Part shown: positions 1-5,943 of the stretch, in pieces
Layout: every line of letters begins with the position of its first letter
How positions within the stretch are numbered: position 1 is the first letter of the stretch
Origin: Pseudomonadota bacterium
GTDB lineage: Bacteria; Myxococcota_A; Polyangia; Haliangiales; Haliangiaceae
Assembly (NCBI GenBank): GCA_023386455.1
Contig: JAEWJO010000583.1
Coordinates: 1 to 8,065, forward strand
Length of the DNA: 8,065 bases
Reading direction: 5' to 3'
Position numbers and translations under genes: made by a program
Notes under the pieces: model-generated
Told to the model about the DNA's origin: nothing
What the model saw: the letters and a program-made list of their open reading frames with translations, nothing else
The model's database searches: none

Positions 1-1
1 G

Positions 2-211
2 GCCCCGGTCGCGGTCACGCCGCCGCCCGCGGCCGAGCCCGAGGCGCCAAAGATCCCGATCACGACCGCGCCGTCGACGCTACCGCCGCCAAAGAAGCAG
101 GCCGCGACCACGAGCGGTCCAACGCCCGCGTGCCCGCAGTGCGAGGCGCCAATGGCCTGGGTCGAGGAGCACCTGCGGTTCTATTGCAAGAGCTGCAGGA
201 TGTACTTCTAA
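2..211 (+). CDS. 3' end of a gene for a Pro/Ala-rich protein with a C-terminal zinc ribbon (partial)
   Basis: This frame is open from the window edge to a TAA at 209-211, giving the last 69 residues of a protein whose start lies outside. The visible part begins with a Pro/Ala/Thr/Lys-rich, probably disordered stretch (about residues 1-42). It ends in a compact module with two cysteine pairs: CPQC at about residues 44-47 and CKSC at about 62-65, followed by RMYF and the stop. Two CxxC knuckles about 15 residues apart are the usual zinc-ribbon pattern, with a zinc-binding or structural role. Myxobacterial regulatory and secreted proteins often carry a short zinc ribbon at one end, but the function of this protein cannot be read from the fragment. 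The reading frame is supported by the coherent CxxC pairs and GC-rich third positions. A 21-bp segment of this gene (52-72) recurs at 359-379. Confidence 0.6.
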   Translation, partial: APVAVTPPPAAEPEAPKIPITTAPSTLPPPKKQAATTSGPTPACPQCEAPMAWVEEHLRFYCKSCRMYF

Positions 212-258
212 GCTCGTTGCATAGCTGCGCTCGTGATCGAGCGCGCAGCCTTGCCATG

Positions 259-340
259 TCCCCTGAGAGGGTGTCCCCCAACCGATAGCCGGACACGCCT
301 CCCCTGAGAGGGTGTCCCCCAACCGATAGCCGGACACGCC
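259..340 (+). repeat. Two perfect tandem copies of a 41-bp REP-like unit
   Basis: Bases 259-299 and 300-340 are identical, head to tail. Each unit starts TCCCCTGAGAGG, continues through the 26-bp core and ends ACGCC. Within each, GTGTCC (271-276 in the first copy) can pair with GGACAC (291-296), leaving a 14-nt loop; a further G:C pair is possible beyond one mismatch. This imperfect stem is what one expects of a REP-type hairpin recognised by a RAYT. Bases 212-258, before the array, show nothing I recognise. Confidence 0.85.
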
Positions 341-397
341 CGAACACGACGCCGCGAGGATCCCGATCACGACCGCGCCCTCAATGACTACTTCTAG
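341..397 (+). other. 57-bp spacer between repeat copies 2 and 3, with a 21-bp duplicate of upstream coding DNA
   Basis: The spacer lies between two repeat copies. Bases 359-379 are identical to 52-72, which is inside the partial zinc-ribbon gene. In frame 2 the spacer can be read as a short peptide ending DPDHDRALNDYF before a TAG at 395-397, which looks like a protein C-terminus, but no start or upstream coding sequence supports a gene. It may be a relic of chromosomal DNA caught between repeat copies. Confidence 0.4.
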
Positions 398-445
398 TCC
401 CCTGAGAGGGTGTCCCCCAACCGATAGCCGGACAGAATGTCCGGC
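398..445 (+). repeat. Third left REP-like copy, ending in a perfect hairpin
   Basis: Bases 398-434 repeat the 41-bp unit up to GGACA and then diverge. The new junction creates a perfect inverted repeat: GCCGGACA (427-434), loop GAA (435-437), TGTCCGGC (438-445). This 8-bp stem is stronger than the imperfect stem of the other copies. It contains the first in-frame ATG (437) of the transposase frame, which argues against that ATG being the used start. Confidence 0.75.
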
Positions 446-532
446 ATCCGGCGGACTTCGGACGAATGGGCACCCAACGCCGCGAGAAGGCACGAGGTCG
501 GTGTGGGCCTTGATCGTGCTCTACGCCCACGC

Positions 533-1522
533 ATGGCCCAACCGCTGCGCTGGTATCAGCCCGATGTCATCTATGAAGCGACGACGCGAACGATTCAAGA
601 GCGCTTCCTATTGCGACCGAGCGAGGAGAGTCGTGCGCTCATTCTCGGCGTGATCGCGCGCGCGATGCTGCTCTATACGACGGTGCGGGTGTACGCGTTC
701 ACGTTTCTCTCGAACCACTATCACCTGCTCGTGTCCGCATCGCACCCTGAGGAGCTCGCTCTGTTCTTCGGCTTCGTGAACGGAAACATCTCGCGAGAGA
801 TGGGACGGATACACGGATGGAAGGGCTCGTTGTGGGGACGGCGCGTGCGACCAACTCCGATCCTTGATCCTGAGGCCGCAGTCGCGCGCCTGCGCTACGT
901 CCTCAGCAATGGAGTGAAGGAGGGGCTGGTTTCTTCTCCGCGCGAATGGCCGGGCGCCACGTCCGTGCATGGCTTGCTCGGTGACATGCGGCTCGAGGGA
1001 ACGTGGATCGATCGCGACGCCCATCGGCGCGCGCGTGTGAAGGATCCGAACGTTGGTATCGAGGCATTCAGCACGCCCGTCGAGGTCGAGCTCTCGCCGC
1101 TGCCGCAATGGGAATCTCTCGATGCCGCCGAGTTGCGTCAGAAGTACGAAGAGATCGTCCGTGATGTGGAAGCTGAGGGTGCGCAGCGCGAGCTCGCCTT
1201 CGTCGGCCGCGACGCCTTGATGAGCCAGGATCCCCATGCATCCCCAGACGCCCCGAAGCGCGCAACGGCGCCGCTGTGCCACACGACGTCCATCGCTCTA
1301 CGCCGCGCGTTCAAGCAGGCATATCGCGAGTTCGTTGCGGCGTATCGGAATGCGGTTGCGCGCGTGCGCGCAAAGACCGAGACCTACGAGGCGCTGTACC
1401 CCGAAGGATCGTTTCCTCGGCCTCGCATGTTTCGGCAGGTGACCGCTCCCTTTGTTGCATCGGTCGCCGCTGCCCTCGATCGTGTGCCGCGTCTGGCTGT
1501 CGGTTGGGGGACACCCTTGTGA
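533..1522 (+). CDS. REP-associated tyrosine transposase (RAYT), IS200-like Y1 HUH family
   Basis: This is a single-strand DNA transposase of the Y1 HUH superfamily, expected to cut and rejoin REP-type hairpins through a covalent tyrosine-DNA link. With the start at 533 the protein has 329 residues. The HUH motif is in FLSNHYHLLV (His62, His64) and the catalytic tyrosine is in LRYVLSNGVKEGLV (Tyr122), both typical of the family. A WPGATS segment about 17 residues later corresponds to the WPWSS-like block of RAYTs. The C-terminal part (PKRATAPLCHT, then YPEGSFPRPRMF) looks like the family extension. The frame stays open upstream to an ATG at 437, but that ATG is inside a repeat hairpin and the first 32 residues do not look like the family. 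MAQPLRWYQPDVIYEATTRT at 533 looks like a natural beginning. Neither start has a clear ribosome binding site. The TGA at 1520-1522 lies at the edge of the right-hand repeat, so the last residues (AVGWGTPL) are repeat-encoded and probably not native. The protein may be active. Confidence 0.85.
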   Translation: MAQPLRWYQPDVIYEATTRTIQERFLLRPSEESRALILGVIARAMLLYTTVRVYAFTFLSNHYHLLVSASHPEELALFFGFVNGNISREMGRIHGWKGSLWGRRVRPTPILDPEAAVARLRYVLSNGVKEGLVSSPREWPGATSVHGLLGDMRLEGTWIDRDAHRRARVKDPNVGIEAFSTPVEVELSPLPQWESLDAAELRQKYEEIVRDVEAEGAQRELAFVGRDALMSQDPHASPDAPKRATAPLCHTTSIALRRAFKQAYREFVAAYRNAVARVRAKTETYEALYPEGSFPRPRMFRQVTAPFVASVAAALDRVPRLAVGWGTPL

Positions 1523-1694
1523 CCCTTGTGAGGGCGGTTGCGCCCGTGCGCGCGAGACCGAGACCTACGAGGCGCTGTACCCCGAAGGATCGTTTCCTCG
1601 GCCTCGCATGTTTCGGCAGGTGACCGCTCCCTTTGTTGCATCGGTCGCCTGCCCTCGATCGTGTGCCGCGTCCGGCTGTCGGTTGGGGGACACC
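1352..1694 (+). repeat. Imperfect tandem duplication of the transposase 3' end plus REP-like core
   Basis: Bases 1352-1515 recur at 1534-1694 almost unchanged. Both copies include the transposase codons for TETYEALYPEGSF through VASVA and then the repeat core. The differences are about three substitutions plus small deletions (one base near 1553, two near 1650), so the second copy lacks a continuous transposase frame and is non-coding. Between the copies is a 9-bp tandem, ACCCTTGTG, at 1513-1521 and 1522-1530. The near identity indicates a recent event such as slippage or transposase-mediated copying of the right end. Confidence 0.85.
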
Positions 1695-1783
1695 GTGTGA
1701 GGGCTGCGGCCCTCGATCGTGCCCGTGTGAGGGCTGCGGCCGTCGATCGTGTGCCGCGTCCGGCTGTCGGTTGGGGGACACCC
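1491..1783 (-). repeat. Three right-hand REP-like cores, inverted relative to the left set
   Basis: The cores at 1491-1516, 1670-1695 and 1758-1783 read GTCCGGCTGTCGGTTGGGGG then ACACCC, with a T at the fourth base of the first copy and a G at the last base of the second. They are the reverse complement of the left cores apart from C for T at one loop position. All three are followed by a TTGTGA or GTGTGAGGG motif. Each keeps a GGAC end able to pair with GTCC. They fill much of the 343-bp gap between the transposase stop and the next gene. Bases 1784-1865, after the last core, show nothing I recognise, including no convincing terminator for either convergent gene. Confidence 0.8.
1694..1753 (+). 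repeat. 30-bp direct tandem repeat, two units
   Basis: Bases 1694-1723 and 1724-1753 both begin CGTGTGAGGGCTGCGGCC and continue with C or G, then TCGATCGTG. The unit's second half matches the sequence just before the other right-hand cores (TCGATCGTGTGCCGCGTC), so it looks like a partial copy of the larger repeat block that was expanded by slippage. Confidence 0.75.
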
Positions 1784-1865
1784 GTGTGAGGGCATGAGCC
1801 GTCGACGAATCCGCCGCCATCGCCATCGCACTCGGTGCCGCACTCCGCGACCGGTTCACTGTACT

Positions 1866-3872
1866 TCAGAAGATCGGACCGTCGCTCGGCGCGGGCGGCA
1901 CGAGGAAGAACACGTCGCGCTCGTCGAGCTGCGTGACACCGTCGCCATAGACCTTCACCTTCGCGCGGAACATCTGCGGCATGTCGGTCGCCGGCACGGT
2001 CGTGTTCGGCTTCGAGACAACCTTCCAGCAGACCGGCGTGCCGGTGCGGACCTGGAGGTACTTGTCCTTGAACGTGTCGGAGTTGGTATCGACGTCGTTC
2101 AGCATGTTCGCGCACTGGGCGTTGCCGAGCTGCAGGGTCTCGAGATGATCGACGAACGACGCGATCGCGTCGACGCTATCGGACGCGTCATCGACAGGGA
2201 CGGCGTTGATATCGAGCGGCAGGCCGTTGGCGAGGGCGCGGATTCCGTTCTCGATCGCGGTCGCGGCGTTGGCGTCAGCGCCGTTGAACACGAGCGGCGC
2301 GTTGCCATTTGTCACGTCGATCGCGCCCGTGTCGCTGGCCATCGTGCGCAGATCGAAGTCGACCTGGGTGCCAGCCACGCCGGTACCGAGGATACCGACG
2401 AGGCGCGCCTTCGCCGCGAGGAATGCCGGCTTTACAATCGTGCCCCAGTTTGGCGTCTTGTACGGGTCGCCGCCGGTGATCGGAGTCTCGTCTGTCGCCA
2501 GCAGAACGACGGGCAATGCGCCCTGGCGGAAGCAGGGATAGCCGAACGTATTGTAGCCAGCGACTTGAGCGGGTGAGCCGTTACACGTCGAGCGGGCCGG
2601 AACGGAGCCAAGGCCGAAGGCCGAGCCGCCCAGGCCTGTGACGGCAGCGTAGGTGCCGAACGTCAGGGTCTCGCTGCAGCAACCGCCGGGCTCCGTGAAG
2701 GTCGGGATGCCCGTCGAGAAGTTCGGCGCCCGCTGGACATCGATGAGGTTTCGGTACGAGTCCGCGCCCGAACCCTGATAGCCGATCGTACCCGCGCCGG
2801 CCCAGAGGTCGGGGATGCACGTCGCCGGGTTGCCGGTACCGAATGGCGGACAGGTCAGGTGAGACACCGCCGTCGCGAGGTTGTTCTTCACCGCGGCGTA
2901 CTCGCCCGACATCGTGCCGGAGCGATCGAGCAGGACGTACATGTCGACGGCCTGCAGCTTCGTCGAGAAGTCGAGGTCGTCGTCGAGCGGCGACTGCGGA
3001 TTCATGTACGGCTCGACGAACACGAAGTCGCCGTTTGCCTGCGGGTTGTCGGCGGCGTCGGTCGGGTCGGTGCCGGCGGCGACCTCGATCAGGTCGCTGA
3101 CGCCATCGCCGTCGGTGTCGCTGTTGGTCGCGCTGCTCTCGCCGGCGTCGGTGACACCGTTGCAGTTGGCGTCTTCGGCGCCGTCGGGAACGCCATCATC
3201 GTCGCTGTCGCGATCGATGAAGTCGTAGTGATGATCCATGTCGGTATCGGCCGGCGGGTTGCCGCGCGCCTCGATCGCGTCCGGGATGCAGTCGCCGTCG
3301 CTGTCGGTGTCGACGTAGTTGCCGGTGCCATCGTGATCGTAGTCATCGGCGGTCTCGAACGAGTCGACGATGGAGTCGTCGTCGCTGTCGGTGTCGCGGA
3401 AGTCGGGCGTGCCGTCACCGTCGGTGTCGAGCGGCTGCGCGGCGTTCGGACCGAGCTCGACGACGTCGTTGATCGAGTCGCCGTCATCGTCGAGGTCCTG
3501 GAAGTTCGCGACCGAATCACCGTCGGTGTCGTCGAGACCGTCGACCGTGTCGCTGCGACCGTTGTCGTCGCTGTCGAGGTCGCGGAAGTCCGGCGTGCCG
3601 TCGGCGTCGGAGTCGAGCGGCGCGGTCGCGGTATCGCCGTCACCCGCCTCGCGGTAATCGGGGATGCCGTCGCCATCGCTGTCGTCGTCGAGGTAGTCGG
3701 GCGTGCCGTCGCCGTCGGTGTCGACGGCGGAGGCGATGCCTTCGTCGGCGTCGGAGATCATGTCCCCGTCGGCGTCGCCCTCGCTCCCGGTGGTGTCATC
3801 GCCACCGCCCGAGGAGGCAGGGCCGCAAGCGACAACGAAGACGAGGGCAGCACAGACGGACCCCAGTTTCAT
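1866..3872 (-). CDS. Lipoprotein with Asp-rich TSP3-type repeats and a VWA-like domain
   Basis: This is a predicted 668-residue exported lipoprotein. The start at 3872 (MKLGSVCAALVFVVACG) gives a lipoprotein signal peptide with lipobox VVAC and lipidated Cys16; the frame is open much further upstream, but that sequence has no signal and runs antisense to the next genes. A Gly/Ser/Asp/Thr linker follows (17-33). Residues about 34-272 hold some 14 Asp-rich repeats of the DxDxDG type, for example DTDGDGTPDY (51-60), DTDGDGTPDF (149-158) and DTDGDGVSDL (252-261). These are typical of calcium-binding TSP3 repeats and end in an AAGTDPTDAADNP linker. Residues about 305-560 look like a VWA domain with a metal-site motif DRSGT (Asp316, Ser318, Thr320) and a later ATDE (459-462). 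Several cysteines (for example CC at 398-399) suggest disulfides outside the cytoplasm. The likely role is surface adhesion or protein binding; the partner is unknown. It is transcribed divergently from the acyl-CoA operon and has no clear ribosome binding site. Confidence 0.85.
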   Translation of the reverse strand: MKLGSVCAALVFVVACGPASSGGGDDTTGSEGDADGDMISDADEGIASAVDTDGDGTPDYLDDDSDGDGIPDYREAGDGDTATAPLDSDADGTPDFRDLDSDDNGRSDTVDGLDDTDGDSVANFQDLDDDGDSINDVVELGPNAAQPLDTDGDGTPDFRDTDSDDDSIVDSFETADDYDHDGTGNYVDTDSDGDCIPDAIEARGNPPADTDMDHHYDFIDRDSDDDGVPDGAEDANCNGVTDAGESSATNSDTDGDGVSDLIEVAAGTDPTDAADNPQANGDFVFVEPYMNPQSPLDDDLDFSTKLQAVDMYVLLDRSGTMSGEYAAVKNNLATAVSHLTCPPFGTGNPATCIPDLWAGAGTIGYQGSGADSYRNLIDVQRAPNFSTGIPTFTEPGGCCSETLTFGTYAAVTGLGGSAFGLGSVPARSTCNGSPAQVAGYNTFGYPCFRQGALPVVLLATDETPITGGDPYKTPNWGTIVKPAFLAAKARLVGILGTGVAGTQVDFDLRTMASDTGAIDVTNGNAPLVFNGADANAATAIENGIRALANGLPLDINAVPVDDASDSVDAIASFVDHLETLQLGNAQCANMLNDVDTNSDTFKDKYLQVRTGTPVCWKVVSKPNTTVPATDMPQMFRAKVKVYGDGVTQLDERDVFFLVPPAPSDGPIF

Positions 3873-4052
3873 GATCGCAACGATACCAAGCGGCGTGCCA
3901 ATGCGCGCGTTCTCGACGGGTATCGCTGGGTCTCGTTCGGTATCGCTATCACCGCGGAAGCAATCCGGCGCGCGTCGCGTAGGCCGATGTGGGCAAGAGT
4001 CGCTGCGGACAACTGACCTCCTTCGATTGTCCTCAGTTAGGATGCGCGCGCG
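3873..4052. promoter_or_regulatory. Divergent intergenic region with spaced direct and inverted repeats
   Basis: This 180-bp gap must hold the promoters of both the minus-strand lipoprotein gene and the plus-strand operon. GGTATCGCT occurs at 3919-3927 and again at 3939-3947, exactly 20 bp apart, and its inverse core CGATACC is at 3881-3887, close to the lipoprotein start. Nearer the operon are two inverted repeats: GGACAA (4007-4012) with TTGTCC (4027-4032), and AACTGA (4011-4016) with TCAGTT (4033-4038). I could not assign -35 or -10 boxes with confidence. TTAGGA (4037-4042) is a weak ribosome binding site 10 nt before the operon's first ATG. Confidence 0.4.
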
Positions 4053-4751
4053 ATGGGAACGCTCCTCCTGATCCGGCACGGCCAGGCCTCGTATGGCGAG
4101 GCGGACTACGATCGGCTGTCGGCGCGGGGTCAGGAGCAGGCACGCGCGCTCGGACGTTTTCTCGCCAGCGTGCGCGTCCACCACGTCTTCGTCGGGCCAC
4201 TCCGCCGACATCAGCAGACACTCGCCGGCGCCGTCGAGGGAGCCGCGGGAGGGATGCCCGAAGCGACGACGCTCGACGAGCTGTCGGAGTACCCGGCGTT
4301 CGAGCTGCTGCAGCACTTCATGCCGCGGCTCGTGGCGGAGGACCCGCGCTTTGCGGAGCTGACGAAGACGCCGACGCGGGAGCTCGCGAATGCGGCATTT
4401 CACACGATGCTCGGCAAGTGGGCGCGCGACGAGTGGCGCGTCGATGGCGTCGAGCACGTCGAGGCGTTCGCCGACCGCGTGCGGCGCGGGCTCGACCAGG
4501 TCGTCCGCGAGGTGAAGAGCGGCGCGACCGCCGCGGTGTTCACGTCGGCGGGGCCGATCGGCGTCGCGATCGGGCTCGTGTTCGGTGCGTCGCCGCACCA
4601 CATGGTCCGGACGAGCATCGTCGTCCGCAACGCATCGATCAGCGAGCTGAAGTTTCGCTCGCACGAGTTCGACTGGCATCCCGAGCGCGTCTCTCTCGTC
4701 ACGTTCAACCAGACTCATCACCTGCCGCCCGAGCTGCACACGGAGTACTAA
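4053..4751 (+). CDS. Histidine phosphatase superfamily protein lacking the usual second catalytic His
   Basis: This 232-residue protein has the phosphoglycerate-mutase-like (histidine phosphatase) fold. The N-terminal strand and phosphate loop MGTLLLIRHGQAS carry the RHG motif, with His9 as the expected phospho-acceptor and Arg8 as phosphate ligand. Arg51 or Arg52 in PLRRHQQT matches the second conserved arginine, and Glu76 or Glu79 in LDELSEY is a candidate acid. In the C-terminal motif, where family members usually have a HGG-like sequence, this protein has VFTSAGPIG (162-170), with Ser165 where the second histidine is expected. It is therefore either a variant subfamily or a reduced-activity or substrate-binding member. 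It is first in a tight operon with an acyl-CoA dehydrogenase and an APH-type kinase, separated from the former by one base. A role on a phosphorylated acyl-CoA or acid made by the kinase is plausible but inferred. The protein is cytoplasmic, with no signal peptide. Confidence 0.85.
   Translation: MGTLLLIRHGQASYGEADYDRLSARGQEQARALGRFLASVRVHHVFVGPLRRHQQTLAGAVEGAAGGMPEATTLDELSEYPAFELLQHFMPRLVAEDPRFAELTKTPTRELANAAFHTMLGKWARDEWRVDGVEHVEAFADRVRRGLDQVVREVKSGATAAVFTSAGPIGVAIGLVFGASPHHMVRTSIVVRNASISELKFRSHEFDWHPERVSLVTFNQTHHLPPELHTEY
4742..4745 (+). promoter_or_regulatory. Ribosome binding site of the acyl-CoA dehydrogenase gene
   Basis: GGAG lies 7 nt before the ATG at 4753 and inside the last codons of the preceding gene, which ends one base before that ATG. 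This supports the chosen start and translational coupling of the two genes. Confidence 0.6.
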
Positions 4752-4752
4752 G

Positions 4753-5943
4753 ATGGACTTCGCCATTCCCGAGTCCGTTCGACCCTTGCTCGACAAGATC
4801 GAACGCTTCATCGCCGACGTCGTCATGCCCGCCGAGCACGAGGTGCTCGAGAAGGGGTGGAACGCCGCCGCGCCCGTGCTCGACGACCTCCGCGCGAAGT
4901 GCAAGGCGGCCGGGCTTTGGGGACCGCAGCTGCCGAAGGACATCGGCGGCATCGGCCTGAATCTCGTCGAGCATGGCCTCGTGTCGGAGCGCCTCGGCCG
5001 GTCGCCGCTCGGCCACTACGTGTTCGGCGCGCAGGCACCCGACGCCGGCAACATGGAGATCCTCCACAAGTTCGGCACGCCGGCACAGAAGGAGCGCTGG
5101 CTCGGCCCGCTGTCGCGCGGCGAGATCCGGTCGTGCTTCTCGATGACCGAGCCGGAGAACCCGGGCTCGAACCCGACGATGCTGTCGTGTACGGCCGTGA
5201 AGGACGGCGACCACTACGTCGTCAACGGCCACAAGTGGTTCACGAGCTCCGCCGACGGTGCAGCATTCGCGATCGTGATGGCGGTGACGGCTCCCGACGC
5301 GTCGCCGCACGCACGCGCCTCGATGATCATCGTGCCGACCGATGCGCCGGGCTTCGACCTCGTGCGCAACATCAAGATCATGGGCGACGCCGGCGACGGC
5401 TGGGCGAGCCACTCGGAAATCTGGTACCGCAACGTCCGCGTGCCCGTGGAGAACCGGCTCGGACCGGAGAACGCCGGCTTCATGATCGCGCAGGAGCGCC
5501 TCGGCCCCGGCCGCATCCACCACTGCATGCGCTGGATCGGCATCTGCGAGCGCGTGTTCGACACGATGTGCAGGCGGATCGCGACCCGCAAGATCGACGA
5601 CGAGAAGACGCTCGCGACGCGCCAGATCGCGCAGGCGTGGGTCGCCGAGGCACGCGCCGAGATCGATGCGGCACGGCTCATGGTGCTCAACGCGGCTTGG
5701 ACGATCGAGAACAAGGGCTTCCAGAACGCGCGCGATCAGGTCTCGCTGATCAAGTTCTACGTCGCGAACGTCATGCTGCAGCTCGTCGACAAGGCGATCC
5801 AGATGCACGGCGCGCTCGGCATCACGAGCGACACGGTGCTCGCGCACTACTACGTGCACGAGCGCGGCGCGCGCATCTACGACGGTCCGGACGAGGTCCA
5901 CAAGATGGTCGTCGCGAAGCGCATCCTCGCGAGGTACGCATGA
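4753..5943 (+). CDS. Acyl-CoA dehydrogenase, ACAD10/11-like (LvaC-type)
   Basis: This 396-residue flavoprotein has full family length. The N-terminal helical domain runs to about 125. The FAD/substrate motif CFSMTEPENPGSN (128-140) corresponds to the family's TEP signature, and a middle beta domain includes YVVNGHKWFTS (155-165). The C-terminal helical domain has QMHGALGIT (350-358) and RIYDGPDEVHKMVVAKRIL (374-392). In ordinary short- and medium-chain dehydrogenases the catalytic base is a Glu in an IYEGT segment; here the matching position is Asp377 in DGPDEVH, a block characteristic of ACAD10/ACAD11. Those enzymes, with the bacterial LvaC, act on 4-phosphoacyl-CoA made by a partner kinase and give an enoyl-CoA. 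The partner here is the next gene, whose ATG overlaps this stop. Electrons would go to an electron-transfer flavoprotein encoded elsewhere. The exact acyl chain cannot be told from sequence. Confidence 0.92.
   Translation: MDFAIPESVRPLLDKIERFIADVVMPAEHEVLEKGWNAAAPVLDDLRAKCKAAGLWGPQLPKDIGGIGLNLVEHGLVSERLGRSPLGHYVFGAQAPDAGNMEILHKFGTPAQKERWLGPLSRGEIRSCFSMTEPENPGSNPTMLSCTAVKDGDHYVVNGHKWFTSSADGAAFAIVMAVTAPDASPHARASMIIVPTDAPGFDLVRNIKIMGDAGDGWASHSEIWYRNVRVPVENRLGPENAGFMIAQERLGPGRIHHCMRWIGICERVFDTMCRRIATRKIDDEKTLATRQIAQAWVAEARAEIDAARLMVLNAAWTIENKGFQNARDQVSLIKFYVANVMLQLVDKAIQMHGALGITSDTVLAHYYVHERGARIYDGPDEVHKMVVAKRILARYA

Larger units (their letters stand above)
259..1783 (+). mobile_element. RAYT/REP-type element: transposase gene between inverted sets of a 26-bp core repeat
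   Basis: A Y1 HUH transposase gene of the RAYT class is bracketed by six copies of one repeat core. The left cores are at 269-294, 310-335 and 408-433, reading GGGTGTCCCCCAACCGAT then AGCCGGAC. The right cores are at 1491-1516, 1670-1695 and 1758-1783 and are the reverse complement. They carry a C in place of T at one loop base; the first has one further difference and the second differs at its last base. RAYTs are known to associate with short imperfectly palindromic REP sequences in the same genome, often found as inverted pairs. The outer limits of the element are not defined: I see no clear target-site duplication. The stretch has a visibly lower GC content and more relaxed codon choice than the genes on either side, consistent with transfer. 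Confidence 0.7.

Noticed and set aside
259..445. CRISPR array
   Set aside because: Two copies are head to tail without spacers, the third is 57 bp away, and inverted copies lie beyond a transposase gene. This is a REP/RAYT arrangement and there are no cas genes.
437..532. Transposase start at ATG 437
   Set aside because: The ATG lies in a repeat hairpin and the 32 extra residues do not resemble the family's N-terminus. Kept as an alternative only.
1790..1858. Cys/Asp/Gly-rich minus-strand peptide (ECDGDGGGFVDGSC) just after the lipoprotein stop
   Set aside because: It is in a different frame from the lipoprotein, has no start, and continues into repeat DNA. The lipoprotein ends naturally at 1866.
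2859..4016. Long plus-strand open frame opposite the lipoprotein gene, Val-rich
   Set aside because: The repeated GTCGGTGTCG pattern is the complement of the Asp/Gly codons of the calcium repeats. It has no domain and no ribosome binding site.
3873..4952. Minus-strand extension of the lipoprotein frame up to 4952
   Set aside because: It would bury the signal peptide and lipobox inside the protein and run antisense across the phosphatase and the dehydrogenase start. The Arg/His/Ala-rich sequence is typical of antisense frames in GC-rich DNA.
4857..5939. Plus-strand frame fused upstream of the kinase
   Set aside because: It is the out-of-frame shadow of the dehydrogenase gene, Arg-rich with no domain; the kinase start at 5940 with its ATGA overlap explains the coding.
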